A stretch of DNA of 64,000 nucleotides from Mycobacterium sp. MBM (GTDB lineage: Bacteria; Actinomycetota; Actinomycetes; Mycobacteriales; Mycobacteriaceae): positions 1 to 64,000 of the forward strand of contig JAKJHY010000004.1 of the NCBI GenBank assembly GCA_021648845.1, in the 5' to 3' direction. Position 1 is the stretch's first letter; each line of letters starts with the position of its first letter. Below, piece after piece: positions 38,551 to 46,857 of the stretch. A program made the position numbers and the translations under genes. The notes beneath the pieces are model-generated. The model worked only from the letters and a program-made list of their open reading frames with translations. It was not told the origin of the DNA and ran no database searches.

Positions 38551-39657
38551 GTGAGCACCGTGCGCGTCCCGCAGACCCTGTGCGCGCGGGCCCAGCGGGT
38601 GGCCGACACGTTCACCGCCCACCGCGGGGGCGCCGTGGATGCCGCCACGCTGCTGTCCGGCAGAGCCGCGCTGCTCGGGCTGACCGCCGGTGGCCAGACA
38701 TCGGCCGGTGGCGCCACTCGCCTGCTGCGTGCCGCCGACACCTGGTGCGCGTTCACCCTGTCTCGTCCCGACGACACCGCGGCCGTACCCGCGCTCATCG
38801 AAGCGGCCGGCATCGGCGCCGATCCGTGGCCGTACCTGCAGCAGTGGGTGGCCACCCGGCCCGCGTCGGCCGCCGTGGCGCGGGCGCACCTGCTCGGCAT
38901 CCCGGCCGCGGTCCTCGGCGAGATGCGACCGGCACCGCCGGCGACGCAACAGTACGGGCCGCGCGGGACAGCAGCTCCCAGGCTGTTGGTGGTCGACCTG
39001 TCATCGATGTGGGCGGGCCCGCTGTGTGCGCAGCTACTGCGTGGCGCCGGCACGACCGTGATCAAGGCGGAAAGCGCGCGCCGCCCCGATGGAACCCGAT
39101 CAGGACCGCCAGCCTTCTATGACTGGATGAACCACGGAAAGCTCTCCTATACGGTCGAATTCGACGACCGAGCGGCGATGCTGCAGCTGCTCGGCGCCGC
39201 CGATATCGTGATCGAGGCATCGCGACCGGAGGCGCTGACCCGCCGTGGTCTCGGGCCTACCGACATCATGCCGCGGGCCGGACGGATCTGGTTGCGGGTC
39301 ACCGGATACGGCAGCGGTGCGGACACGGCCACCCGGGTGGCCTTCGGCGATGATGCGGCGGTGGCGGGGGGATTGGTCGAATCCGGGCCGGACGGGCCGG
39401 TGTTCGTCGGCGATGCCATCGCCGACCCGTTGACCGGACTGCACGCCGCGACCGCCGTGGCCGAGTCGCTCGCGCGCGGTGGGGGCGAGCTCATCGAGAT
39501 CTCGATGGCGGCGACCGCCGCCGGCTATGCCGGGTTTGTCGGCGGACCCGCAGGGGAACCCAGGCCACCGGAGACGGGCGCACCGGCATCCGAACTGGGT
39601 GCCGATAACGCCGCAGTGCGCGCACTGCTGGACGAAAGGCATTCCGCGTCATGTTGA
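38551..39657 (+). CDS. CaiB/BaiF-type CoA-transferase
   Basis: This 368-aa protein belongs to the family III CoA-transferase fold. The region LLVVDLSSMWAGPLCAQLLRGAGTTVIKAE is the family's N-terminal CoA-binding segment, here preceded by about 140 extra residues. IADPLTGLHAATAVAES holds the Asp that is the acyl carrier in this family. The protein is short at the C-terminus compared with 400-aa relatives. GTG 38551 is used as start; GTG 38530 is an alternative. It overlaps the next gene by 7 nt. A role in moving CoA between short or branched acids is inferred. Confidence 0.75.
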   Translation: MSTVRVPQTLCARAQRVADTFTAHRGGAVDAATLLSGRAALLGLTAGGQTSAGGATRLLRAADTWCAFTLSRPDDTAAVPALIEAAGIGADPWPYLQQWVATRPASAAVARAHLLGIPAAVLGEMRPAPPATQQYGPRGTAAPRLLVVDLSSMWAGPLCAQLLRGAGTTVIKAESARRPDGTRSGPPAFYDWMNHGKLSYTVEFDDRAAMLQLLGAADIVIEASRPEALTRRGLGPTDIMPRAGRIWLRVTGYGSGADTATRVAFGDDAAVAGGLVESGPDGPVFVGDAIADPLTGLHAATAVAESLARGGGELIEISMAATAAGYAGFVGGPAGEPRPPETGAPASELGADNAAVRALLDERHSASC

Positions 39658-40952
39658 TCCAACGGGCGGCCCTCCTCGACGGGCGACTGGTCGACATCCG
39701 GGTCGACACCCAGATCACCGAGGTGGCGCAGCGTCTGACCCCGGATACCGACGAACAGGTGTACGACGCCGACGGCGGCGCGGTCATCCCCGGTCTGCAC
39801 GACCATCACGTGCACGTGCACTCCGCCGCGGCCGCTGCCGATTCGGTGCGGGTCGGCCCCGCAGAAGTGGCCGACCGCACGGACCTGGCGCGGGTGCTGG
39901 CTGCGGCCGAACCGGGCGAGGACGGCTGGATCCGCGCGGTGGGTTACCACGAGGCGGTGGCCGGTCCGCTGGATCGGGACCGGTTGGATGCCCTCGCCCC
40001 GCCGGTACCGGTCCGCGTCCAGCATCGCAGCGGAATCCTGTGGACGCTGAACTCGGCGGGCCTGGCCGCGGTAGGGCTGGCCGACCACCCCGATGGCCGG
40101 CTGCGCAGCGCTGACCGGACCTGGTCAGATGCCCTGCAGCGCCGTGACACCGCGCTCGACGAGCTGAGCAACCGACTGAGCGCCCTCGGCATCATCGGGA
40201 TCACCGATGCCACACCCGATCTCGACATCGGGGAGATGGTCAAACTCGACGAGGTGCATCGGCACGGAGGGCTGCGGCAGCGGCTGCACCATCTGGCACC
40301 GGGCAAACGCATCTTGCACGACGACGACCTCGACCTCGACGAGCTCACCGACTGGGTGGTTCGCCGGCACCGCGAAGGCGCGCCGGTGGCGGTGCACTGC
40401 GTCACCGCGGCCCAGCTGGTGGTCACGCTTGCCGCGCTGCGCGCCGGGGGTGTGCATCCCGATGACCGCATCGAGCATGCCGCGATGGTGCCCGACGACT
40501 GCCTGGACGACCTCGCCGGACTCGGCGTCACGGTGGTCACCCAACCCAACTTCGTGGCCGAACGGGGTGAGCAGTACTTCGCCGATATCCCGGCCGACGA
40601 GCACCACCAGTTGTGGCGGGTCGCCTCCCTGCTGGCCGCCGGGGTGAAGGTGGCGCTGTCGACGGACATGCCGTTCGGCAACGGTGATCCCTGGGCCTGC
40701 CTGCGGGCCGCCGTGCACCGTCGCACCACCGACGGCACCGTCCTGGGCGCACACGAGCGCATCGACGCGCGCACCGCGCTGAAGCTGTTCTTCGGTACCG
40801 CCACCGCGCCGACCGAGCCGCGCACGCTGGCGCCGGGCCAGCCGGGCGATCTGTGCATCCTCGCGGTGCCCCCCGCGGTGCTGCTGCGCGAGCTCGACGG
40901 CGATGCCGTCGCAGCCACGGTGATCGGTGGTGAGATCGTCTTCCGCCGGTGA
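39651..40952 (+). CDS. Amidohydrolase family 3 (YtcJ-like) metal-dependent hydrolase
   Basis: This 433-aa TIM-barrel amidohydrolase has the metal motif HDHHVHVH at 50-57, further histidines in PVAVHCVTAAQLV and RIEHAAMVPDD, and the metal-binding Asp in LSTDMPFGNGDPW. The second half follows the Amidohydro_3 pattern. The substrate is not predictable. Translation is coupled to the CoA-transferase by a 7-nt overlap, so the MaoC, CoA-transferase and amidohydrolase genes likely serve one degradation path for an amide or N-acyl compound. Confidence 0.83.
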   Translation: MLIQRAALLDGRLVDIRVDTQITEVAQRLTPDTDEQVYDADGGAVIPGLHDHHVHVHSAAAAADSVRVGPAEVADRTDLARVLAAAEPGEDGWIRAVGYHEAVAGPLDRDRLDALAPPVPVRVQHRSGILWTLNSAGLAAVGLADHPDGRLRSADRTWSDALQRRDTALDELSNRLSALGIIGITDATPDLDIGEMVKLDEVHRHGGLRQRLHHLAPGKRILHDDDLDLDELTDWVVRRHREGAPVAVHCVTAAQLVVTLAALRAGGVHPDDRIEHAAMVPDDCLDDLAGLGVTVVTQPNFVAERGEQYFADIPADEHHQLWRVASLLAAGVKVALSTDMPFGNGDPWACLRAAVHRRTTDGTVLGAHERIDARTALKLFFGTATAPTEPRTLAPGQPGDLCILAVPPAVLLRELDGDAVAATVIGGEIVFRR

Positions 40953-40954
40953 AC

Positions 40955-41107
40955 TCAGTCCGGCGGCTCGGCCACCGGCTTGTCGACATCCGGCGTCTGC
41001 TCGTCCACCTCGGCGGCATCCACGGTCCGCCGGGTGGCATCACGGGCAGCGTCGTCGGCGTGGGACGCGTCGCCGTTCCCGTCGCCGAACCCTGTGCCAC
41101 GAGGCAT
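40955..41107 (-). CDS. Small acidic protein, 50 aa
   Basis: This short frame starts at ATG 41107 and is preceded by a strong AGGGAGAG ribosome site 5-6 nt upstream. The product begins MPRGTGFGDGNGDASHADD and is rich in Asp, Ala and Glu, ending VAEPPD. It has no membrane segment and no motif. Its stop is 2 nt from the end of the convergent amidohydrolase gene. The ribosome site and coherent codon use support a real gene; I do not recognise the family. Confidence 0.5.
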   Translation of the reverse strand: MPRGTGFGDGNGDASHADDAARDATRRTVDAAEVDEQTPDVDKPVAEPPD

Positions 41108-41471
41108 CTGCTCTCCCTTCTCTCCCGTCGAACACCTCGGCTACCCGTCGAGGCGAACGCAGAAACTCGATACCCAGCCGGCGCACCGGGTAACGATCCG
41201 GTCACAGTGCACATCACGATCACCTAAGAATTTGCCGGTCGAGATAAGAAAACGCGGCGAATGACCAGAACTCGCGGCGCCGCGACCATCCGATTGCGAT
41301 CAAACTCACCTCTGGCGCTGTAACGCCGGACGGCACCGCCGATGTTTGCCCTTCGGGACGGTGGGGCACGAACAAGACACGGGTACCTTGTATTTCGGGT
41401 CTGGGACCGTAAGCCAGGGATGTCTAGGACGAGGCATACACCAGTCACAAGATGAAGGACACCAACCAATC
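41108..41471. other. 364-bp intergenic region between the small ORF and the haemophore-like gene
   Basis: No convincing gene is seen. It contains small inverted repeats (ACCGG-N8-CCGGT at 41185-41202 and ACAAG-N10-CTTGT at 41372-41391). The latter lies about 80 bp before the haemophore-like start and may be regulatory. No complete IdeR box is present. Confidence 0.6.
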
Positions 41472-41858
41472 ATGAAACTCGACAACACCACCGTGCGCCG
41501 CGGATCTGCCGGATTGCTGCTCGGGGCGGCGGCCGCCGCCCTGATAGCTGCGCCCACCGCGTCGGCAGCACCGAACTGCAGCCCGGACGCCGTTGCCGGC
41601 ACCGTCAGCTCGGTCACCGGCGCCGCCAGCTCCTACCTGAACGCCCACCCGGGCGCGAACCAGGTGGTGCAGGCCGCACGGACGCAACCGCGCGCCGAAG
41701 CATCGGCGAACATCCGGGCGTACTTCACCGCCAACTCCCAGGAGTACTACGAGCTGCGTGGGATCCTGGCACCGATCGGCGAGACCCAGCGGCAGTGCAA
41801 CGTCACGTTGCTCTCACCCGAACTGGCCTCCGCCTATTCGGAGTTCATGGCCGGCTAA
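41472..41858 (+). CDS. Secreted haemophore-like protein (MHB domain)
   Basis: This 128-aa protein starts MKLDNTTVRRG at ATG 41472, with a signal peptide ending near TASA-APN. The mature part is a small helical domain with two cysteines (PNCSPDAV and RQCNVT), and closely repeats the pattern of the gene at 14586 (SSYLNAHPGANQVV against GTYLDAHPAANQSL). It is thus a second member of the Rv0203-like haem-binding family, without the long Ala-rich tail. Haem binding is inferred. It converges with the microcompartment regulator gene. Confidence 0.8.
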   Translation: MKLDNTTVRRGSAGLLLGAAAAALIAAPTASAAPNCSPDAVAGTVSSVTGAASSYLNAHPGANQVVQAARTQPRAEASANIRAYFTANSQEYYELRGILAPIGETQRQCNVTLLSPELASAYSEFMAG

Positions 41859-41879
41859 AACGCTCGGGGGTACGCCGCT

Positions 41880-42647
41880 CTAGCCGGTTTCGCGGTGCAA
41901 CGTAATGGATGCAGCGTTGGCATCGGCATGAGCGGCGATACCTCGCCCTTGCACGGTGACGGCCAATGCGGTCCGGTCGCCGCGGAACAGGTCGCGGGAG
42001 AACTCGTAGGGACGACCCTGCTGATCGTGGGTGACGCGGGTGATCAGCAGCAATGCGGCTCTGGGTTTGATGCCCAGCAGGGTGGCCTCGTTGTTGGTCG
42101 CGTTGACGGCCTGGATCCGCTCCACGGCTTGGCCGGCGGCCAGCCCGTAGTGCGCCTCCAAGATCTCATAGAGCGACCCGCCCAGCTGTTTGTCCAGGAG
42201 GCCTGGGAACCGGTCGGCCGGAAACTGGGCGAGCTCCAGTGAGATCGGCGATCCGTCGGCCAAGCGCACGCGTTGGATCTCGGTGACATAGTCACCCGCA
42301 CCGAGACCCAACGCGGTCTGGGTCGCCGGGTCCGGTGTGGTGATTCGGGTCGAGAGCACTCGGGTGCCTGCGACGTAGCCCTGATTCGACAGGAAGGTGG
42401 GCACCCCGACGACATCGGAGAGATCGCGCTGGACTTGGCCGTGGCTGATGAAGATGCCACCGGACCGGCCGATCACCCGGTGCACGAGACCGGCTTCCTC
42501 CAGCGCGGCCAATACCTGGCGCAGGCTCGAGCGGCTGGTGCCATAGTGCTCGGCGAGGTCACGTTCGCTGCCCAATTTGGCGCCAGGGACGCCGGCGTTG
42601 ATATCCGCGACAATTCGCCGACGCAGCTCCTCGCTTTGGGCTGCCAC
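41880..42647 (-). CDS. GntR/HutC-family regulator of the microcompartment locus
   Basis: This 255-aa regulator has an N-terminal winged helix (about 5-70; GAKLGSERDLAEHYGTSRSS, then LRQVLAALEEAGLVHRVIG) and a UTRA ligand-binding domain (about 85-240; QRVRLADGSPISLE, and LLLITRVTHDQQGRPYEFSRDLFRGDR). GTG 42647 follows GAGGGGG. It is the last gene on the minus strand of the microcompartment cluster but has its own 53-bp upstream gap that carries a motif shared with the main promoter. It probably represses the locus until an amine or amino-alcohol binds, by analogy with other HutC members. Confidence 0.9.
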   Translation of the reverse strand: MAAQSEELRRRIVADINAGVPGAKLGSERDLAEHYGTSRSSLRQVLAALEEAGLVHRVIGRSGGIFISHGQVQRDLSDVVGVPTFLSNQGYVAGTRVLSTRITTPDPATQTALGLGAGDYVTEIQRVRLADGSPISLELAQFPADRFPGLLDKQLGGSLYEILEAHYGLAAGQAVERIQAVNATNNEATLLGIKPRAALLLITRVTHDQQGRPYEFSRDLFRGDRTALAVTVQGRGIAAHADANAASITLHRETG

Positions 42648-42668
42648 CCCGGTACCCCCTCAGCCGGC

Positions 42669-42684
42669 TTTTGGTACAGCCAAT
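42669..42684. promoter_or_regulatory. Proposed GntR operator, copy 1
   Basis: TTTTGGTACAGCCAAT lies 22 bp upstream of the regulator's GTG start. It differs from copy 2 (49778-49793) at only two central bases. The core TTGG(T/C)A-NN-GCCAA is an imperfect inverted repeat. Confidence 0.65.
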
Positions 42685-42700
42685 TCTAACCGGCGGTGGG

Positions 42701-43480
42701 TCACATTTCGGCCAGCGCCATGTGGGACTCGGGGAGGATCTGCCCGCCGTCGACGACCAGGGCCTGTCCGGTGATGTAGGCGGCCTCGTCGGTGGCGAAG
42801 AACAGCGCCGCATTACCGATGTCAGCCACCGTGCCGAGTCGTCCCGCCGGCACTGCCGAGGCCATTTGGTCGAGGTAGACCTGGCCCATTTCCACCAGTC
42901 CCTCGGTGGCGATGTTGCCCGGGAGCACCGCGTTCACGGTGATCTTGCGCGCGGCCAATTCGATCGCTGCCGTGCGCAGGAAGCCCAGCTGGGCGGCCTT
43001 GCTGGCGCCGTAGTGCGACCATCCCGGGTACCCGGTGATGGGTCCGGTGATCGATGAGGTGATCACGATCCGGCCGTGGCCGCTGGCTGTCAGCGCGGCC
43101 AGCGCGGCCTGCACGATGTACACCGTGCCCTTGAAATTGACCGCCAGCACGGTGTCGATATCTGCCGGGGACAGGTCTTCGAGCCGGCTCGACGGGAACG
43201 TGCCGGCGTTGGCGCACACGATATCGAGGCTCCCGTATCGCGCGACCGCCGCGGCCACGGCGCGCTGCGCGTCATCGGGATCGGCGACGTCACCGCCGAG
43301 GCCGCTGACCGCGCCGGGAAGGCCGCGCAGATCGGCTGCGACCTGGTCGAGGTCGGACTGTCGGCGCCCGGTGATCAGCACGTTGACACCCGCGCCGGCC
43401 AGGGCGGTGGCGATCCCGCGACCGATACCCCGGCTGGCGCCGGTGACGATGGCCGTGCGGCCCTGAAGTGAGGTGAACAA
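42701..43480 (-). CDS. SDR, predicted 1-amino-2-propanol dehydrogenase (microcompartment)
   Basis: This 259-aa classical SDR has the cofactor motif [18 protein letters not shown], a catalytic Ser in VITSSITGP and YGASK. The start is placed at TTG 43480 (reads [13 protein letters not shown]) because AGGA lies 6 nt upstream. The matching gene in the M. smegmatis RMM locus encodes an S-1-amino-2-propanol dehydrogenase that interconverts aminoacetone and aminopropanol with NAD(H). Its place directly after the kinase gene supports the same role. It has no evident encapsulation peptide. Confidence 0.85.
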   Translation of the reverse strand: MFTSLQGRTAIVTGASRGIGRGIATALAGAGVNVLITGRRQSDLDQVAADLRGLPGAVSGLGGDVADPDDAQRAVAAAVARYGSLDIVCANAGTFPSSRLEDLSPADIDTVLAVNFKGTVYIVQAALAALTASGHGRIVITSSITGPITGYPGWSHYGASKAAQLGFLRTAAIELAARKITVNAVLPGNIATEGLVEMGQVYLDQMASAVPAGRLGTVADIGNAALFFATDEAAYITGQALVVDGGQILPESHMALAEM

Positions 43481-43503
43481 TGTCTGTCCTATCTGAACGG
43501 GGC

Positions 43504-44511
43504 TCAGGTGAGCCGGAGGCCTTGGGCGCTCAGGTACCGCTCGGCCAGCTCGCAGCTCCCGGTGGCATAGCTGACGGCCTTCGTGGCGGACTCCCGGGAG
43601 TGGCTGTGGCTGCCCATCCAGGCCAACAGCAGCAGCCGACGCATCAGCACGAACGATGCGAGCATGTTCTCGTGGTCGGTGGACAGTGTGCGTCGGGTCC
43701 GATACCCCTGCACCCACGCAGCCTGCCACTGCGGTAGCGCCGGGTCGTCTTCGATGAACGACACCGCTGTCCCGAAATCGTAGAGGTACCAGCCGAAACC
43801 GCAGTCGTCGAAGTCGATCACGGTGATCGCCGAGGCTGAATCCGAGCCGCCGGCCGGCGTATGCACCAGTAGATTGGCCAGTCGTAGGTCGGCGTGCACC
43901 AGCCCGAAACGATCCGACGCGGTCCCATACTCGTGCAGGCGGGTGTGCAGCAGTTGCTCGGCCCGCCCCAGGATCGCGCGTTCGGCCGAGCCGACTCCTT
44001 CGGCGTCCTGCCAGCGACCCCACCGAGGAGCGTGCCCGAAACAGTGCTCCCAGTCCCAGGAGAAGCGGCGGAAACCCGGCGGACGGGTCCATCGCAGAGC
44101 GTGCTCGTGCAATGCCGCAGTGATCCGACCCAGCGTATGAAAGTCGCTCAGCGACAACGACTTCTCGTCTGGCTCGACCCCGCCGACCATATCGAAGCGC
44201 ACCACGTGGCGGGCCGCGCCCTCGGACTCTACGGTGACAACCCGACGTCCGTCCCGGGCCGCCCGTACGTGCGGAACGCGCACCTCACCATCGGTGCTCA
44301 ATGCGGCGAGCCAATCCAGCTCCGATTCGATCTCATGCGCGCCGTGGTAGTTCTGTCGATGCACGCGCAGGATGGACTGAGCCTGTCCGTCGGTCACCAG
44401 GTAGGTGGCGTTCTCCGACAGGTTGAGCAGGTGCAATGACGCCGACCCGGATATGTCGTACTCGGCAAGTGCACGCTCGGCCACGAGTCGATCGTCGACG
44501 ATCGCTGCCAT
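43504..44511 (-). CDS. Predicted 1-amino-2-propanol kinase (APH family, microcompartment)
   Basis: This 335-aa aminoglycoside-phosphotransferase-fold kinase has the catalytic loop [11 protein letters not shown] and the metal motif [17 protein letters not shown]. The N-terminal lobe has ILRVHR as the ATP-binding Lys/Arg strand. The orthologue in the M. smegmatis locus phosphorylates S-1-amino-2-propanol with ATP. The product is the substrate of the PLP phospho-lyase encoded at 48398-49678. ATG 44511 overlaps the BMC-T stop by one base (TGATG). The sequence alone does not fix the substrate; the locus does. Confidence 0.85.
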   Translation of the reverse strand: MAAIVDDRLVAERALAEYDISGSASLHLLNLSENATYLVTDGQAQSILRVHRQNYHGAHEIESELDWLAALSTDGEVRVPHVRAARDGRRVVTVESEGAARHVVRFDMVGGVEPDEKSLSLSDFHTLGRITAALHEHALRWTRPPGFRRFSWDWEHCFGHAPRWGRWQDAEGVGSAERAILGRAEQLLHTRLHEYGTASDRFGLVHADLRLANLLVHTPAGGSDSASAITVIDFDDCGFGWYLYDFGTAVSFIEDDPALPQWQAAWVQGYRTRRTLSTDHENMLASFVLMRRLLLLAWMGSHSHSRESATKAVSYATGSCELAERYLSAQGLRLT

Positions 44512-45188
44512 CAGTGATCCCGGCCATCGATGGCAGCCAATACCGCCGTGATGCGGTCGCGGGCGGTCGTGACATCGTCGACGCTGCCACCGATATAGAG
44601 CCGACCGGCCGCACCGATCATCTGAACGTCCACCACGGTGAGCCCCGGTGCCGCCCGCTCGGCCTCGTTCGCGGCGACGGCCGCGAACAGCGCGGGGGTC
44701 ATTTCGTACACCAGCAGCGACTGGCCAGGAAGGATCATCGAGGCCTGTCGGTTCCGGTTCAGGATGACCGCGTGCTGATCGGTGATATCGGTGATGATGT
44801 CGTGGTAGAGCACCCGAGGACGCAACTGGTCCTCGGCCTTGTTACCGGTGCCTGCCAGAATTGCCGCACCTGCCCGTCGGACGTCTGACAGTTCCGCAGA
44901 GTGAATCTCCAGTACCCCGAATTGCCGTTCCACATAGAGGATTCCGGGCTGGATCCCCGGGACCTCACGCAACGCCAGGTCGATGACCCGTTCGATGGCC
45001 AAGGCGGGTGACACTTCCACGATCAGCGCGTGCTCACCCGCATACGGCGGATAGCCACGAGCTCTGGTGGGTGTGCCGAGATAGGCGGCGAACTGGTGTT
45101 GTAAGTCCTCGACCAGAAGGTAGACCCGGATCTGGGTGCGGATCTCTGCGGGGAGCACCGCCGCGGTCGTGGTTTCGGCGGTGGCCAT
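44511..45188 (-). CDS. BMC-T shell protein (tandem BMC domain trimer) 1
   Basis: This 225-aa shell protein has two BMC domains. The first runs to about residue 115 (ILYVERQFGVLEIHSAELSDVRRAG) and the second from about 120 (RVLYHDIITDITDQHAVILNRNRQ, then MIGAAGRLYIGGSVDDV). The order of secondary structure is the permuted type. It forms pseudo-hexameric trimers with a larger, possibly gated pore. It is about 35-40 percent alike, by eye, to the second BMC-T at 46231-46857. The pair corresponds to MSM0271 and MSM0275 of M. smegmatis. Confidence 0.92.
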   Translation of the reverse strand: MATAETTTAAVLPAEIRTQIRVYLLVEDLQHQFAAYLGTPTRARGYPPYAGEHALIVEVSPALAIERVIDLALREVPGIQPGILYVERQFGVLEIHSAELSDVRRAGAAILAGTGNKAEDQLRPRVLYHDIITDITDQHAVILNRNRQASMILPGQSLLVYEMTPALFAAVAANEAERAAPGLTVVDVQMIGAAGRLYIGGSVDDVTTARDRITAVLAAIDGRDH

Positions 45189-45190
45189 GG

Positions 45191-45472
45191 CTACTTGCCG
45201 GCCACCGCGAAATGCGCCCCGAGTTCGCTGTGCGGGCGCGGGATGACATGGACGCTGACCAATTCGCCGATCTGGGAGGCGGTCTCGGCGCCGGCCTCGG
45301 TGGCGGCCTTGACGGCGCCGACCTCACCGGTCACGATGACCGCGACCAGGCCGTCGCCGACCTGCTGGCGATCTGTGATGGTCACATTCGCGGCCTTCAC
45401 CATGGCGTCGGCAGCAGCGAGTGCAGCGACGAATCCCTTGGTTTCGATCAGGCCGATGGCGTTGCTGGACAT
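45191..45472 (-). CDS. BMC-H shell protein (hexamer)
   Basis: This 93-aa canonical BMC domain begins NAIGLIETKGFVAALAAADAMVKAANV, with the pore region and TGEVGAVKAATEAG helix as in PduA/EutM. It forms hexameric tiles that make up most of the shell faces. ATG 45472 has a perfect AAGGAG ribosome site 7 nt upstream (45480-45485), placed in the end of the BMC-P gene. This fits a need for the highest translation of this component. Confidence 0.96.
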   Translation of the reverse strand: MSSNAIGLIETKGFVAALAAADAMVKAANVTITDRQQVGDGLVAVIVTGEVGAVKAATEAGAETASQIGELVSVHVIPRPHSELGAHFAVAGK

Positions 45473-45473
45473 G

Positions 45474-45749
45474 CTATTTCTCCTTATTTTTCGGGGTGTT
45501 GTCGGCTGAATTGGTGTCGATGGATCCGATGATCAAGGCGTCTACCGGTGGTGGAGTGCCGGTGAACCAGCCGGCGGCGACCGAGCCCTGGGCCACCAGG
45601 ACGTGCTCACCGACGCCGCTGCCCAGGACATCGAAGGCGATCATGCGGGACGCGGTCCCGTCGACCTCGATCTCCAGAAACGCACCCGCCGGTATGCCAT
45701 CCACGCGGCGGGTGGACCAGACGTTGCCGATGACCTTCGCTGCTATCAC
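45474..45749 (-). CDS. BMC-P shell protein (EutN/CcmL pentamer)
   Basis: This 91-aa EutN/CcmL-type protein (MIAAKVIGNVWSTRRVDG, then AFDVLGSGVGEHVLVAQGSVA) forms the pentamers that close the vertices of the shell. GTG 45749 overlaps the upstream stop as GTGA. Its C-terminal 15 residues are Asn/Lys-rich. It corresponds to MSM0273 of the M. smegmatis locus. Confidence 0.95.
   Translation of the reverse strand: MIAAKVIGNVWSTRRVDGIPAGAFLEIEVDGTASRMIAFDVLGSGVGEHVLVAQGSVAAGWFTGTPPPVDALIIGSIDTNSADNTPKNKEK
45480..45485 (-). promoter_or_regulatory. Strong ribosome binding site of the BMC-H gene
   Basis: AAGGAG on the minus strand is 7 nt from the BMC-H ATG, the best Shine-Dalgarno match among the microcompartment genes. 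Confidence 0.8.
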
Positions 45750-46234
45750 GTGCGCTCCTTCTGGATCGTTATGCCCATGGCCCGCGCCTTCTCTCGGGCC
45801 AGGGGGGTCAGTACGGCCCGGCGGCCGAGCACGAGGGTGTTCGTGCCGATCTCGGCGATCTGCCGTTCGGTGACCACGCCGCTGTCGATGCGGTGCGCGG
45901 CACCACCCCCCGTGGTGGATTGCCCGGCGAGCCGGAAGCGCAGCCGGCCGGCTTTCAGGTCAGCACGACTCTTCGGATTCTCGAAGAGTCGCAACAATTT
46001 ACGGACGAATCGGTCGAGCTCCGCGTCGGTGGCGAGCCGGACCGTGTCGGTGCACGACTTGGCGTCGGCCGCCGCCGGACCGGTGGGGGTGACACCCAGC
46101 TGAGCCGCCACCGTGGCCGGAGGAGGCGGGTCCGCGGGAGCGCTCGGAGTCGACCGGGCCGCGGAAAGGCCCGCGACCGCGTCACGCACCACCTCGCGCA
46201 CCAGCGCGCGCAGCTCCTCGCGATTGATGTTCAC
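45746..46234 (-). CDS. Uncharacterised microcompartment core protein, 162 aa
   Basis: I do not recognise an enzyme in this 162-aa product, which sits between shell genes. Residues 3-23 form an amphipathic helix (REELRALVREVVRDAV) very like the C-terminal tail of the aldehyde dehydrogenase, so it may be an encapsulation peptide. A Pro/Ala/Thr-rich linker (about 28-55) follows, then a small helical/beta domain ending in VLTPLAREKARAMGITI, a segment also seen in other microcompartment accessory proteins. Possible roles are scaffold or cargo adaptor. It is coupled to both neighbours by 4-nt overlaps. Confidence 0.7.
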   Translation of the reverse strand: MNINREELRALVREVVRDAVAGLSAARSTPSAPADPPPPATVAAQLGVTPTGPAAADAKSCTDTVRLATDAELDRFVRKLLRLFENPKSRADLKAGRLRFRLAGQSTTGGGAAHRIDSGVVTERQIAEIGTNTLVLGRRAVLTPLAREKARAMGITIQKERT

Positions 46235-46857
46235 GAGGTGCCCTGGATGACGCTGCGCGCCAGTGCATCCTGGGCGGCCTCGGCGGCTTGGCGGATATCG
46301 GCCTCGGTACCGGACAGGTATACCCGGCCGGTGGCACCGATCATCCGGAAGTCGACGACCTTGATATCGGCCGCCTTCTCGGCTTCATTGGTGGCCAGGA
46401 TCGCGTACGAAGCCGGCGCCACCTCGAGGACGAACAGGGACTCACCGGCCAGTACCATCGAGCCGATCTTGTTGCGGTTGATCAGGAATGCATGCTGATG
46501 GTCGATGCTGGAGATGATCCGGGAGGCCAGCACGGTCGGTTTCACCGCAGTGTCACCGTCACCGCCCAGTGCTTCGATGGCGGCATCGGCAGCGGCCTTC
46601 ACCGCACCCGTCTCCCCGTGGAACTCTAGGTAGCCGAACTGACGTTCCACCACCAGGATGCCCGCCTTGACCTCGGCATGTTTGAGTGCCACATCGGTGA
46701 CGCCCTCGATGTCCAGGCCCGGCGCGACCTCGATGATCTGGGCCGCCACATCGGCCCGGGGCAGGGCGCCCTTGATCCAGGTGCCCAGATAGCACATGGT
46801 TTGCGGCTGGAGCCGGTCGATGAAGATGAATGAGCGGAGTTCGGCCACGGAGGTCAC
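46231..46857 (-). CDS. BMC-T shell protein (tandem BMC domain trimer) 2
   Basis: This 208-aa tandem BMC protein begins SVAELRSFIFIDRLQPQTM, with the first-domain segment ILVVERQFGYLEFHGETGAVKAA and the second-domain segment RMIGATGRVYLSGTEADIRQAA. It corresponds to MSM0275. Having two different BMC-T proteins suggests that substrates and cofactors use separate pores. GTG 46857 overlaps the aldehyde dehydrogenase stop (GTGA). Confidence 0.92.
   Translation of the reverse strand: MTSVAELRSFIFIDRLQPQTMCYLGTWIKGALPRADVAAQIIEVAPGLDIEGVTDVALKHAEVKAGILVVERQFGYLEFHGETGAVKAAADAAIEALGGDGDTAVKPTVLASRIISSIDHQHAFLINRNKIGSMVLAGESLFVLEVAPASYAILATNEAEKAADIKVVDFRMIGATGRVYLSGTEADIRQAAEAAQDALARSVIQGTS

Noticed and set aside
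41372..41391. ACAAG-N10-CTTGT before the haemophore-like gene as a KstR2 box
   Set aside because: KstR2 sites have a 2-nt centre between CAAG and CTTG; the 10-nt spacing does not fit.
41108..41471. IdeR iron box before the haemophore-like gene
   Set aside because: Only a half-site-like ACCTAA is present; no 19-bp inverted repeat.
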